DNA of 40,693 bases from Eggerthella sp. CAG:298 (GCA_000435675.1 FR895148.1:35742-76434); one strand, 5' to 3'. Positions 1-9,482 are shown, numbered from the stretch's first letter. Numbers and translations are program-made. The notes: generated from the sequence alone by a model not told the origin.

Positions 1-1
1 G

Positions 2-652
2 GCGCGCATCAACACTGCTCACATGGAAAACGGGGTCACGATCATCGATCCTGCTACCACCTGGATCGGCCCCGATGTAAAGATCGCACAAGATACCGAG
101 ATCTGGCCGATGAGCTTCCTGTTCGGATTCACATGTGTGGGAAGCGATTGCGTTGTCGGCCCTCATTCGCGTTTGGTCGATACTATCGTGGGGAATGGCT
201 GCACACTCGAAGAGACGATCGCACTCGAATCGCGCATCGATGATGACGTTACGTGCGGTCCGCGTGCTTATCTGCGCCCTGAAACGCATATGTGCGTTGG
301 TTCGAAGGCGGGCACGCACGTCGAGATCAAGAAGTCCACGATCGGGAAGGGATCGAAGGTTCCGCATCTTTCCTATATCGGGGATGCGACGCTTGGCGAA
401 GATGTCAACATCGGAGCAGGCACGATCACGTGCAACTACGACGGCGAGAAGAAGTGGCCCACCACCGTGGGCGATCGTGCGTTCGTGGGAAGCGATGTCA
501 TGCTCGTTGCGCCGGTTTCGGTGGGAAGCGATTCCCTTATTGGTGCCGGCTCGGTCATCACGAAAGACGTCTCGGCAGGGGCGCTCGGGCTTGGTCGCGC
601 GCGCCAGACCGAGATCGAAGGCTGGAACGAAAAGAAGAAGAAAAGCCAATAA
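2..652 (+). CDS. glmU: GlmU C-terminal part (5' truncated by window edge)
   Basis: This is the acetyltransferase half of bifunctional GlmU, which makes UDP-N-acetylglucosamine for peptidoglycan in the cytoplasm. The frame is already open at base 2 and reads ARINTAHMENGVTIIDP, the usual GlmU sequence where the linker enters the left-handed beta-helix. The ATG at 23 is therefore internal and the uridylyltransferase domain lies outside the window. Visible signatures are LRPETH, VEIKKSTIG, VPHLSYIGD with the acetyltransferase histidine, and IGAGTITCNYDG, followed by repeated hexapeptides and a terminal ARARQ segment. The protein ends in a short lysine-rich tail. prs lies 91 bases downstream, a widespread glmU-prs-pth order. 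The identification is secure; only the N-terminal part is unseen. Confidence 0.95.
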   Translation, partial: ARINTAHMENGVTIIDPATTWIGPDVKIAQDTEIWPMSFLFGFTCVGSDCVVGPHSRLVDTIVGNGCTLEETIALESRIDDDVTCGPRAYLRPETHMCVGSKAGTHVEIKKSTIGKGSKVPHLSYIGDATLGEDVNIGAGTITCNYDGEKKWPTTVGDRAFVGSDVMLVAPVSVGSDSLIGAGSVITKDVSAGALGLGRARQTEIEGWNEKKKKSQ

Positions 653-674
653 TACCGCCGTTAGGTAAGTTCGC

Positions 675-704
675 CTGACCATTCGAAGCTGAATTGACTA
701 GAAT
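675..704 (+). promoter_or_regulatory. weak candidate promoter upstream of prs
   Basis: CTGACC at 675-680 and TAGAAT at 699-704 are separated by 18 bases, a modest match to a housekeeping sigma promoter. It sits 40 bases before the prs start in the glmU-prs gap. No terminator is visible after glmU, so read-through is equally possible. Confidence 0.25.
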
Positions 705-743
705 AGGTCGATGTGAGTCGACTGAAGAAGAAAGAGATGCGAT

Positions 744-1718
744 ATGAGCAACATGACTAAGACAATGGCCGTCTTCTCGGGATCCGCACATCCTGAATTA
801 GCTCGCGAGATCGCGAATGCACTTGGCGTTGAACTGGGAGATATCCATCTTGAGAAGTTTGCCAATGGCGAGATCTATGCGCGCTACAACGATAGTATTC
901 GCGGTGCGGATGTCTTCTTGATCCAGTCGGTCGCAGGCGAGTCGGTCAACGACGCGCTCATGGAATTGCTCATCATGGCCGATGCGGCCAAGCGTGCTTC
1001 TGCGCGTACGGTCACGGCGGTCATCTCTCATTACGGTTATTCGCGCCAAGACCGCAAGGCTTCAGCGCGCGAGCCCATCACGGCGAAGCTCGTGGCGAAC
1101 ATGCTCACGGCTGCAGGGGTCGATCGCATCATCACGATCGATCTTCATCAGGGTCAGATCCAGGGCTTCTTCGACATTCCGGTCAATCACATCACGGCTC
1201 TTTGGACCATCGCCGATTACTTCAATAAGAAAGGCCTCGATTCTGAGCGCTTATGCGTAGTGAGCCCCGATCTGGGTCGTGCGAAAGCGGCGAAGAAGCT
1301 TGCCGATCTTACGAACGCTAGTATCGCCATCATGCACAAAGAGCGCCCCAAGCATAACGCTGCCGAAATCACCGCGCTCATCGGTGATGTTGAGGGCAAG
1401 ACGTGCATCCTGAACGACGACATGATCGACACGGCTGGTTCGGTCATCGGTGCGGTCAAGTCGCTCAAGAACAACGGTGCCGAGAAGATCTACGTTACCG
1501 CAACTCATCCCATTCTTTCAGGTCCGGCCTTCGAGCGCCTTCATGATCCCGATATTGAAGAAGTGGTGGTCTGCAACACCATTCCCATTCCTGAAGAAGA
1601 GCTCGCTAAGGGCAAGATCAAGGTGGTTTCGGTCGCTCCGCTCTTCGCGCATGCGATCAATGCGGTCTTCTCCAATGGCTCTATCTCCGAGCTCTTCGAC
1701 CCGGATTTCGCGCTCTAA
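744..1718 (+). CDS. prs: ribose-phosphate pyrophosphokinase
   Basis: This enzyme transfers pyrophosphate from ATP to ribose 5-phosphate, giving PRPP for purine, pyrimidine, histidine, tryptophan and NAD synthesis. The 324-residue length is typical of class I enzymes. Visible features are the N-terminal FSGSAHPELA segment, the flexible ATP loop SRQDRKASAREPIT near residue 105, the DLHQGQIQGFFDIP metal/effector region near 135, and the PRPP-binding signature NDDMIDTAGS near 222-232. The final residue of the usual DTAGT/G signature is Ser here, a mild variation. An AAGAAAGAG stretch 5' of the ATG at 744 supports the start. pth follows after two bases, so the two are almost certainly co-transcribed. 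Confidence 0.97.
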   Translation: MSNMTKTMAVFSGSAHPELAREIANALGVELGDIHLEKFANGEIYARYNDSIRGADVFLIQSVAGESVNDALMELLIMADAAKRASARTVTAVISHYGYSRQDRKASAREPITAKLVANMLTAAGVDRIITIDLHQGQIQGFFDIPVNHITALWTIADYFNKKGLDSERLCVVSPDLGRAKAAKKLADLTNASIAIMHKERPKHNAAEITALIGDVEGKTCILNDDMIDTAGSVIGAVKSLKNNGAEKIYVTATHPILSGPAFERLHDPDIEEVVVCNTIPIPEEELAKGKIKVVSVAPLFAHAINAVFSNGSISELFDPDFAL

Positions 1719-1720
1719 CG

Positions 1721-2287
1721 ATGTATCTTATCGTTGGCCTGGGAAATCCTGGCGAAGACTACGCCCACACGCGTCACAATGCCGGTTTCGATACGATCGA
1801 TGTGCTGGCGCGCGAATGGGGCGCGAACTATTGGAAGGACAAGGGCGGCGCGCTCGTTGCCGAAGTGAAGCTTCGTGCGCTCGATGGCGAAGCGATCATC
1901 CTTGCAAAGCCCCAAAGCTATATGAATCTCTCCGGCGGTCCGGTCGCCAATCTCATGAAAGCCTATGGCGTCTCTCCTGATGAAGTCATCGTCATTCACG
2001 ACGATCTTGATCTTCCTTCTGGCTCGATCCGCGTGAAGCGCGGGGGAGGACACGCGGGGCATAATGGTCTGCGTTCGATCATCGACAAGACGAAGACGCG
2101 CGAATTCAATCGGGTTCGCATCGGTATCGGTCGCCCACCAGGGAAGATGCCGGTCGTGGATTTCGTATTAGCCACACCGCGCAAAGAGTCCTTGGAAGAG
2201 TTCGAGCATGCTTGCCAGCGTGGGGCGGAGGCGTGCGCGTACTTAGTTGAGCACGGACTCGAAAAGACACAAAACACCTTCAATTAA
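1721..2287 (+). CDS. pth: peptidyl-tRNA hydrolase
   Basis: This enzyme hydrolyses peptidyl-tRNA that drops off ribosomes, releasing reusable tRNA. It is 188 residues, normal for bacterial Pth. The N-terminal GLGNPGEDYAHTRHNAGF contains the catalytic His and the conserved Asn. YMNLSGG carries the second Asn, and HDDLDLPSG carries the acidic residue that activates the catalytic His. GGGHAGHNGLRSI and FNRVRIGIGRP are the remaining family blocks. The gene starts two bases after prs and probably uses a ribosome site inside the prs end. A 69-base gap with no terminator separates it from the recJ-recQ fusion. Usually mfd follows pth; it is absent here. Confidence 0.97.
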   Translation: MYLIVGLGNPGEDYAHTRHNAGFDTIDVLAREWGANYWKDKGGALVAEVKLRALDGEAIILAKPQSYMNLSGGPVANLMKAYGVSPDEVIVIHDDLDLPSGSIRVKRGGGHAGHNGLRSIIDKTKTREFNRVRIGIGRPPGKMPVVDFVLATPRKESLEEFEHACQRGAEACAYLVEHGLEKTQNTFN

Positions 2288-2356
2288 ACCTCGGCAAACA
2301 CGCTTCGATATGCGAAAATAACCTACGAACAACAAGTCGTATGGTAGGTATTCTCA

Positions 2357-5300
2357 ATGTCAGCGAAGATTCTGGTTAAGCAGGTCGACCAGGCAGTGGT
2401 AACCCATCTTGCCGAGACCTTCGACCTTCCTCATTTCATAGCTGCTACGCTCGCTTCGCGCGGGGTCATTCAATATGAGCAGGTGGAGAGGTTCCTCCAC
2501 CCATCGCTCGTGCGCGATTGGCGCGACCCGTATGACATCGAAGGCATGGAAGAGGTCATCGAACGATTACTCGCAGCGCTCAAACGCAGTGCGCGCATCC
2601 TCGTCTTCGGCGATTTCGACGTGGACGGCATAACGGCGACTTCCATCATGACACGTGGGCTCCGAGCGCTCGGGGCAGAGGTCATCCCCTTCATTCCCTT
2701 GCGCTTCGAAGAGGGCTACGGTCTTTCGGCTAAGGCGATCGAGCGCGTTATTGGGCTGAGCCCCGATCTGGTCATCACGGTCGATAACGGCATCGCCGCC
2801 TCCGATGAGGTCGAACACTTGAAACGCGAGGGCATCGAGGTCATCATCACCGACCATCATGAGCCTGCCGAAGCGGTGCCCAAAGGGGTGCCGCTCATCG
2901 ATCCGAAATGCGGAAACAACCCGAGTTCGATCCTGGCAGGTGCAGGGGTTGCGCTCAAAGCCATTCAAGCCTTAGGGGCGCGACTGGGCAAGCCGCATCT
3001 TTGGCGCAGTCTGGACGATCTGGCAACGCTGGGCACGATCGCCGATCTTATGCCCATGGTGGACGAGAATCGCGCGCTCGTTGCAGAGGGCCTTATAATG
3101 CTCAACAGCGAACCGCGTGCCTGCATCGAAGCGCTCATGGTCCAGGCAGGCATAGAGCCTGGCACCTTGAGTTCGGTGAACCTTGGTTTCACGCTCATTC
3201 CGCGGCTCAATGCGGCAGGGCGCATGGGCAATGCTCAGCTTGCGCTCGATCTGCTTCTCTGCGACGACCCCGCTGAATGCATGCGCCTTGCAGCGCAGCT
3301 CGAAGACAACAACAACGAGCGCCGCCGTATCGAGGCTGAGCTTTCCGAGGTTGCGCAAGAACAGGCAGCGCAGAGATATACGGGTCAACGCGCGCTCGTG
3401 GTCTTTGGCGAAGGTTGGCATGAGGGAGTGAAGGGCATCGTTGCTTCGCGCCTGGTCAATACCTATCGCGTGCCTTCGCTGCTCTTTACGATCGAAGATG
3501 GCGAGGCGCGTGGTTCGGGACGCAGTGTAGGAGATATCAATCTCTTCAAAGCGGTCGAGCACTGCAAGCATCTTCTCACCCGTTACGGTGGGCATGAGGC
3601 AGCGGTGGGCGTCACGTTGCCGAGCGAAAATCTCGATGAATTCTACCGTGAGCTCTGCTCGTATCTCGATACGTTCCCTGCTGAATGCTTCGAGGCGAGC
3701 GTGAAAGCCGATGCGATCGTCGATCTTTCGGAGCTCACGCTCGAAAACGTTGCGAAGATCGATCTCCTTGCTCCCTTTGGCCAAGAGAATGCCGTTCCGC
3801 ATTATCTTGCACGGGGTGTGTTCTTGGAGCAGGCAAAAGCGGTCGGGGCTGAGAAGAACCATCTTTCAGCGCGGCTCTCCGATGGAGTCGATAGCGTTGC
3901 GGCTATTATGTTCCGCGCTCCCAACATCGCGGAGATGCTCAGGTGTAAATGCGCGCTCGATGCGGTGTTCCGTCTGCAGATCGATACGTGGAAGAACTAC
4001 AGAAGCGTCAAAGCGATGGTGGACCATATCGCACCGCTCGATGCTTCGGACTGTCCATGCTGCGATCAGGCGACCACTTCCTTTCTTCACGAGCTGAGCG
4101 ATTCGTATTGCGATACGTGTCCCTCTGCTTCTTTTGGGGCACAAGAAGAACCTTCGAATGCTTTCGTTGAGAGCAACCGCGAGCAGTGGGAGATGCTCGC
4201 GAAGAGAGAACCGCAGGCCCTGCGTAGCAAGCTTGCTTCTGCCCTTATCGGAACAGCGACGCTCCATGAAGCGCAAGCCAAGACGCTCGAGCTACTCGAT
4301 GCAGGGGAGTCGGTGTTCTCGGTCATGGGAACAGGACGGGGCAAATCGCTCATCTTTCACCTCTTCGCGATCGAACTGGCGCTCAAACAGCACAAACAGA
4401 GCATCTTTCTCTATCCGCTGCGTGCGCTCATTTCCGATCAGGCGTTCCATTTGCGTGAGGTGGTTTCGCGCTTCGGCATAACCGTCGAAGTGCTCATGGG
4501 AGCTACCCCGCAAGAAGAACGCGAGCGTATCCTTGCTGGTCTTGAACGGGGGCGCGTCGATATCATCCTCACTACGCCAGAATACCTTGCTTGTCATGTG
4601 AACGAACTTGCGAAGAAGGGATCATTCGGGTTCGTGACGATCGATGAGGCCCATCATGTGGGACTGGCGCGCGAGGATTTCCGTGTTGCTTACAAGCATA
4701 TCTGCGATTGCCTGCATGCGCTCGGCGATCCGCAGGTTCTCGCCGTTACCGCGACCGCTAACGATGCGATTGCGAAAGGCTTGATCGACCTCTTGCCGCT
4801 CGATGTCTATGTGGCAGATGAGTGGGTACGCACCAATCTGCACATCGACGATAAACGTAATATACGTAAGCGCGATCTTTACCTTGCTTCGATCGTTGCA
4901 TCGGGGGAGAAGACGATCGTATATGTGAACTCTCGCATGGAAACGATCATGCTCACCAAACGGTTGCGCGAACTGGTGCCTCATCTCGCATGGCGTATCG
5001 GCTTCTATAATGCGGGGCTTACCCGTGCGGAGCGCAATCGGATCGAGGAGCTGTTCCGCAATGACGAACTGAGCGTGCTCATAGCTACCTCAGCCTTCGG
5101 CGAAGGGGTCGATCTTCCTCATATCCGTCATGTGGTGCTCTACCATATGCCCTTTTCGGAGGTCGAGTTCAACCAGATGAGCGGGCGCGCGGGCCGCGAT
5201 GGGGAAGACGCCTTCATCCATCTGCTCTTCGGACGCAATGATGGCTCGATCAACCAATCGATCCTGCACGAGATGACACCCACGCACGACAACATGGCGC

Positions 5301-5689
5301 AGATCTATCGCGAATTGCGTCGTCAGCAGAAGGCGAGTGAGGAGCGCTTCTATGCGTTCGCATTCGATCAACTCGCAAGAAGCGTTACGTCGCTGTTCCC
5401 GACCTTTTCGGTCTCTATCGATCAGACGCGCTCGGGTGTTGCGGTCTTCGAAGAGCTTGGTCTGGTAGAAACGCGTACCGAACAGGTGGATAACAATACG
5501 CATCATTTCATTCATGTCGTAGACTATAAAGGTAAAGTGGAACTGATAGACAGTGTTCGCTATCGCGAGGGTGTGGACGAGATCGCTTCCTTCGATCGTT
5601 TCAAGGATTGGGTGCTCTCTTGTTCTGCCGAAGAGCTCGAATGCTGTGTTCAAAAGCCGCTTATGCCGCACACTGAAGAAGAGAGGTAG
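2357..5689 (+). CDS. recJ: RecJ-RecQ-type fusion: DHH exonuclease joined to superfamily 2 helicase
   Basis: At 1110 residues this is about twice a normal RecJ. The first ~560 residues are RecJ: DFDVDG near 85, the DHH motif in TDHHEPAE near 165, the LGTIADLMP block, and the DHHA1 motif GGHEAAVG near 411, then an OB-like region. A cysteine cluster (CPCC near 565, CDTC near 585) looks like a zinc-binding hinge. Residues ~610-1000 form a RecQ-like helicase: Walker A GTGRGKS near 658, DEAH near 763, TATA motif III and a motif VI reading QMSGRAGRDG near 940. The usual RecQ zinc site and HRDC domain are not evident; the C-terminal ~100 residues are unassigned. RecJ degrades 5' single strands and RecQ unwinds DNA, so the fusion would couple unwinding to resection (inference). 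rsh follows within four bases. Confidence 0.9.
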   Translation: MSAKILVKQVDQAVVTHLAETFDLPHFIAATLASRGVIQYEQVERFLHPSLVRDWRDPYDIEGMEEVIERLLAALKRSARILVFGDFDVDGITATSIMTRGLRALGAEVIPFIPLRFEEGYGLSAKAIERVIGLSPDLVITVDNGIAASDEVEHLKREGIEVIITDHHEPAEAVPKGVPLIDPKCGNNPSSILAGAGVALKAIQALGARLGKPHLWRSLDDLATLGTIADLMPMVDENRALVAEGLIMLNSEPRACIEALMVQAGIEPGTLSSVNLGFTLIPRLNAAGRMGNAQLALDLLLCDDPAECMRLAAQLEDNNNERRRIEAELSEVAQEQAAQRYTGQRALVVFGEGWHEGVKGIVASRLVNTYRVPSLLFTIEDGEARGSGRSVGDINLFKAVEHCKHLLTRYGGHEAAVGVTLPSENLDEFYRELCSYLDTFPAECFEASVKADAIVDLSELTLENVAKIDLLAPFGQENAVPHYLARGVFLEQAKAVGAEKNHLSARLSDGVDSVAAIMFRAPNIAEMLRCKCALDAVFRLQIDTWKNYRSVKAMVDHIAPLDASDCPCCDQATTSFLHELSDSYCDTCPSASFGAQEEPSNAFVESNREQWEMLAKREPQALRSKLASALIGTATLHEAQAKTLELLDAGESVFSVMGTGRGKSLIFHLFAIELALKQHKQSIFLYPLRALISDQAFHLREVVSRFGITVEVLMGATPQEERERILAGLERGRVDIILTTPEYLACHVNELAKKGSFGFVTIDEAHHVGLAREDFRVAYKHICDCLHALGDPQVLAVTATANDAIAKGLIDLLPLDVYVADEWVRTNLHIDDKRNIRKRDLYLASIVASGEKTIVYVNSRMETIMLTKRLRELVPHLAWRIGFYNAGLTRAERNRIEELFRNDELSVLIATSAFGEGVDLPHIRHVVLYHMPFSEVEFNQMSGRAGRDGEDAFIHLLFGRNDGSINQSILHEMTPTHDNMAQIYRELRRQQKASEERFYAFAFDQLARSVTSLFPTFSVSIDQTRSGVAVFEELGLVETRTEQVDNNTHHFIHVVDYKGKVELIDSVRYREGVDEIASFDRFKDWVLSCSAEELECCVQKPLMPHTEEER

Positions 5690-5693
5690 TGGG

Positions 5694-8033
5694 ATGCCGC
5701 CTAAGAATGCAATACAGAACCTATCGGGCAGCACGACCTCGATCGATCCTTTCATCGCGGCAGCAACTACTGCGCCGCAGGGGTTTTCGGCTGAAGAGCG
5801 CTTCGAGGCGCTCCTCGAGCTGGCTTCAGGCTATCTGAACGAAGATGAACTGGCGCTTCTGAAACGTGCTTTCGCGTTCGCTTCCGAAGCGCATGGTGAC
5901 CAGAAACGCAAATCGGGCGAACCGTTCGTCATCCATCCGGTCGAGGTTGCTATCATCCTAGCCGATCTACGCATGGACGTCGAAGTGCTTTGTGCCGCGC
6001 TTCTGCACGATACCGTTGAAGACACTGCAGCAACCAAAGAACAGGTGGCAGAAGAGTTCTCGCCTCAGATCGCAGAGCTGGTTGATGGCGTCACGAAGAT
6101 CTCGAAGATCGAGGTCGAAGATTTGAACGATGAACAGGCGCAGACGTTCCGTAAGATGCTCGTGGCGATGAACCGCGACATTCGTGTGGTCGTCATCAAG
6201 CTCGCCGACCGCTTGCACAACATGCGTACGCTCTCAGCGCTGCGCGAAGATCGCCGTATCTTCAAGTCACGCGAAACGCGCGAGATCTACGCCCCGATCG
6301 CGCACCGCCTGGGCATCAGCTCCATCAAATGGGAGCTTGAGGATCTCGCCTTCTTCTATCTCGAGCCGAACAAATTCAAGCAGGTCTCGCGCATGGTTTC
6401 AGAAACCCGCCATGAGCGCGAGGAATATCTGCAGAACGTCATCGACATCCTGAAAGAGGAGATGGAGAAGATCGGCGTCGAGGCGCGCTTCATGGGGCGC
6501 CCGAAACATCTCTATTCCATCTATTCGAAGATGACGAAGAAGGGTAAGGGGTTCTCTGAGGTATACGATCTGATCGCGGTGCGCATCATCGTAGACTCCG
6601 TGAGCGATTGCTATTCGGTGCTCGGTGCGGTCCATACGCTCTGGCATCCGATGCCGGGGCGCTTCAAAGACTACATCGCGATGCCGAAGTTCAACATGTA
6701 CCAAAGCCTGCACACCACGGTCATCGGTCCTGCGGGTCGTCCGCTCGAGGTGCAGATCCGAACCGAAGAGATGCACCGCGTGAGTGAATATGGAGTTGCA
6801 GCTCATTGGCGCTACAAGGAAAGCGGCACGCGCAAGGGGGATAAGGATCTCGAAAAGCAGATCGCCTGGCTGCGCGAGATGGTCGACTGGCAAGACGAGA
6901 CGAAGGATTCACGCGAGTTCTTGAAATCGCTCAAGGTTGGCTTGGCGCCGAAGGAAGTCTACGTCTTCACCCCCAAAGGCAAAGCGCTCAGCCTGCGTGC
7001 TGGTTCCACGCCAGTCGATTTTGCCTACGCGATCCACACGGAAGTAGGCAACCACTGCGTGGGAGCGAAGGTCAATGGCAGCATCGTGCCGCTGAGCTAT
7101 GAGCTCCAACAGGGCGATCGTGTTGAGATCCTCACACAGAAGAGCGCCAGCCCTTCACGTGATTGGCTCAATATCGTGAAGACCCCATCCGCACGCTCGA
7201 AGATCCGTTCGTATTTCTCGAAGATCTCTCGTGGCGATGATCTCCAAGCAGGACACGATAAGCTCACGCGCGAAATGCGCAAGCACGGGCTCGGTATCTC
7301 TTCTGCGCAATCGATGCGCGCGATCAAGCAGGTTGCAGAGACCCTCGGGTTCAAGGATTCCGATGACATGCTCGTCAAGATCGGTAACGGTAAGGAGAGC
7401 GCTCAGCTTGTTGCCAACCGCTTGCTGAAGATCCTGGTCGACAAGGGAACCGAAGATGCCGAAAAGCCCGGCATCGGCACTTCGGCCTCTTCAACGGGCA
7501 AGATGCCTCCTATGCTCACGAGCGTCAAGCGTCCGAAGAAGCACGAGACGCATGCGGATAACGGCATCGTGGTGCGTGGCATCGACGATGTTCTCGTGCG
7601 CCTTTCGCGCTGTTGCAACCCAGTTCCGGGTGATGACATCGTTGGCTTCGTCACGCGTGGGCGCGGCGTTTCAGTTCATCGTAGCGATTGTCCGAATGCG
7701 CAGGACCTCAGGCGTCATCCCGAACGCATCATCGAAGTGCATTGGGCAGATACCGCGCCTTCGGGTAAGGTGTCTTTCAACGTTGAGATCTTGATCGAAG
7801 CGCTCGACCGCTTGAATCTACTTCTCGATGTGGCGAAGGTCTTCGCCGATAACGGAGCGAACGTGCTCTCAGTCTCTTCTACCACCCATCGTGATAGCAT
7901 GGTCGAGATGCGTTTTCTCTTTCAAGTTTCAGATACGACCGCCATTTCGCGCATCTTGCAGCGTCTCCAGTCGGTCGAGGGGGTATTCGAGGCGCGTCGC
8001 ATGATGCCGAACGCGACTTCGGATTCAAAATAA
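5694..8033 (+). CDS. relA: bifunctional (p)ppGpp synthetase/hydrolase, RelA/SpoT (Rsh) family
   Basis: Long Rsh enzyme that makes and degrades the alarmone (p)ppGpp. I start it at the ATG at 5694, which has a GAGAGG site in the end of the recJ fusion gene; the frame is open further upstream, but that part overlaps the helicase. The protein is 779 residues. The N-terminal hydrolase has the HD pair in LLHDTVEDT near 105 and KLADRLHNMRTL, so it looks catalytically intact. The synthetase has GRPKHLYSIYSKM near 266, DLIAVRIIVD, RFKDYIAMPK near 323 and LEVQIRTEEMH. TGS (about 421-482), a CC-containing zinc-finger/RIS region near 639 and a C-terminal ACT domain (from about 693) follow. Both activities are expected, as in single-Rsh Gram-positive bacteria. 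Confidence 0.95.
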   Translation: MPPKNAIQNLSGSTTSIDPFIAAATTAPQGFSAEERFEALLELASGYLNEDELALLKRAFAFASEAHGDQKRKSGEPFVIHPVEVAIILADLRMDVEVLCAALLHDTVEDTAATKEQVAEEFSPQIAELVDGVTKISKIEVEDLNDEQAQTFRKMLVAMNRDIRVVVIKLADRLHNMRTLSALREDRRIFKSRETREIYAPIAHRLGISSIKWELEDLAFFYLEPNKFKQVSRMVSETRHEREEYLQNVIDILKEEMEKIGVEARFMGRPKHLYSIYSKMTKKGKGFSEVYDLIAVRIIVDSVSDCYSVLGAVHTLWHPMPGRFKDYIAMPKFNMYQSLHTTVIGPAGRPLEVQIRTEEMHRVSEYGVAAHWRYKESGTRKGDKDLEKQIAWLREMVDWQDETKDSREFLKSLKVGLAPKEVYVFTPKGKALSLRAGSTPVDFAYAIHTEVGNHCVGAKVNGSIVPLSYELQQGDRVEILTQKSASPSRDWLNIVKTPSARSKIRSYFSKISRGDDLQAGHDKLTREMRKHGLGISSAQSMRAIKQVAETLGFKDSDDMLVKIGNGKESAQLVANRLLKILVDKGTEDAEKPGIGTSASSTGKMPPMLTSVKRPKKHETHADNGIVVRGIDDVLVRLSRCCNPVPGDDIVGFVTRGRGVSVHRSDCPNAQDLRRHPERIIEVHWADTAPSGKVSFNVEILIEALDRLNLLLDVAKVFADNGANVLSVSSTTHRDSMVEMRFLFQVSDTTAISRILQRLQSVEGVFEARRMMPNATSDSK

Positions 8034-8074
8034 GGGCTACTGCGTTTTGTAGCAGCGAACAGGAGGGATTGCCC

Positions 8075-8761
8075 ATGTCAACTATTGAGATCACCCGTGG
8101 AGAGCGCGGATTCATCGTTACCGGCGCTTGTGTGGATATCGAATTTCTCATTCTGGGAATGATCCAGAACAATACCTATTTCATCAGCGATGGTAAAGGC
8201 TTGATGGTGGTTGATCCTTCTGCGGATGTGAACCGCATCCTGGCGCTCATCGGCGATCGTAAGCTCGATGCGATCATCTGCACGCACCATCACAGCGACC
8301 ATGTGGGCGCGCTCAAAGAGCTGAAGGAGGCAACAGGGGCTTGCGTTTATGCTTCCGCCATCGATACTCCGGTCATCGAGAACCAGCCGGCTCCCGATTT
8401 CGGACCGCTCGTTGCTTCTTGCAAGGTCGATAAGACGCTGAACGATGGCGATACGGTCACGGTCGGCAATATGAAATGGAAGGTCATCGCAACCCCTGGT
8501 CATACTCCCGGCGGCATCTGCCTGTTCCTTGATTCCGAATACGGTGAATACATCGAGCGTGCCAACGTGCTCATCTCGGGCGATACGCTCTTCGCTGGCT
8601 CTATCGGGCGTACGGATTTCGAGGGTGGCAATGATGCGCAGATGCGCAAATCACTCAAGCGTCTCTCGCAGCTACCCGATGATACGCTCGTGCTTCCTGG
8701 TCATAACTCGCTTACCACGATCGGTGATGAACAACGCCGTGTCTTCCGCTACTTCTGCTGA
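8075..8761 (+). CDS. metallo-beta-lactamase-fold hydrolase, glyoxalase II-like
   Basis: A 228-residue cytoplasmic hydrolase. The start is set at ATG 8075 because AGGAGG lies eight bases upstream; a TTG two codons earlier is too close to that site. The motif THHHSDHVG near residue 71 supplies the first metal site, and GHTPGG, SGDTLF and PGHN give the remaining metal ligands, as in the binuclear-zinc family. A hydrolase of this type commonly follows relA in Gram-positive genomes. Substrate cannot be deduced; S-acyl-glutathione is unlikely in this lineage, so a general thioesterase or other hydrolase role is more plausible (inference). It is one of only four genes in the window that end in TGA. 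Confidence 0.88.
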   Translation: MSTIEITRGERGFIVTGACVDIEFLILGMIQNNTYFISDGKGLMVVDPSADVNRILALIGDRKLDAIICTHHHSDHVGALKELKEATGACVYASAIDTPVIENQPAPDFGPLVASCKVDKTLNDGDTVTVGNMKWKVIATPGHTPGGICLFLDSEYGEYIERANVLISGDTLFAGSIGRTDFEGGNDAQMRKSLKRLSQLPDDTLVLPGHNSLTTIGDEQRRVFRYFC

Positions 8762-8849
8762 AGTAACGCTACAATAGGAAAGACGCGCGCATTGCCTCAT
8801 GCACGGAGGTCGCGCTAAGAGCACAGAGCTTTTGAGGAGTTTACACGCT

Positions 8850-9482
8850 ATGAAACGGAGAACCACCAAGTTCAACTATTTTGATGCCTTCGCTTCGCAG
8901 GCGGAGCTTGCTGCGAAAGAGGCGGAACTGCTCATGCTCGTGGTCGAGAACTTCGACCGTGCTGAGAAGCTTCAGGAATACCTGCCAGAAGCACACAGGA
9001 TCGAGAACGAGGCCGATGAAGTGCATCACAGCATTCACGATGCGCTTTTGCCTGATTTCGTGCCACCGCTCGATCGCGAGGATATCACCTCGCTTGCTTC
9101 CTCGCTCGATGAAGTGGTCGACCTGATCGAGGAGCTCATCTTGAGCTTCTATATGTACGATGTGCGTTTCATGCATACCGATGCGATCGAATTCGCGAAG
9201 ATCCTGCATAAATCCTGCATCGCACTGTGCGGTGCAGTGAAGGAATTCCCGCGCGCACGTAAGTCCGAGCCGTTCAAAGCAGGTGTCGTTGAGGTCAACG
9301 ATCTCGAAGAAGAAGCCGATCGTCTCTACCTTGAAGCTATGCGCCGCTTGTTCACCGAAGATTCTGAGCATTTCATGCGCGTTATGGTCTGGTCATCGAT
9401 CTTCGATCTGTTCGAAGACTGCATCGACCAGTGTGAAACGATCGCCGACCGCATGAGCGCGATCGTGCTCAAGAACGGCTAG
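8850..9482 (+). CDS. DUF47 / PhoU-like protein (TIGR00153-type)
   Basis: A 210-residue, mostly alpha-helical acidic protein. The start at ATG 8850 follows GAGGAG with a ten-base spacer; a frame-compatible start at 8799 has no site. The sequence KRRTTKFNYFDAF, repeated helices rich in E and D, and the segment VNDLEEEADRLYLEAMRRLF match the DUF47 family, related to PhoU, with acidic metal-binding helices. Members usually sit next to a PiT phosphate transporter and are thought to regulate it. No transporter is present nearby in this window: the next gene is lysC, 165 bases downstream. The partner may be elsewhere. Family assignment is fairly sure, function is inferred. Confidence 0.8.
   Translation: MKRRTTKFNYFDAFASQAELAAKEAELLMLVVENFDRAEKLQEYLPEAHRIENEADEVHHSIHDALLPDFVPPLDREDITSLASSLDEVVDLIEELILSFYMYDVRFMHTDAIEFAKILHKSCIALCGAVKEFPRARKSEPFKAGVVEVNDLEEEADRLYLEAMRRLFTEDSEHFMRVMVWSSIFDLFEDCIDQCETIADRMSAIVLKNG

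Noticed and set aside
5553..5693. longer start for the (p)ppGpp synthetase/hydrolase
   Set aside because: The open extension overlaps the RecQ-like C terminus, has no ribosome site and encodes no Rsh sequence; ATG 5694 has one.
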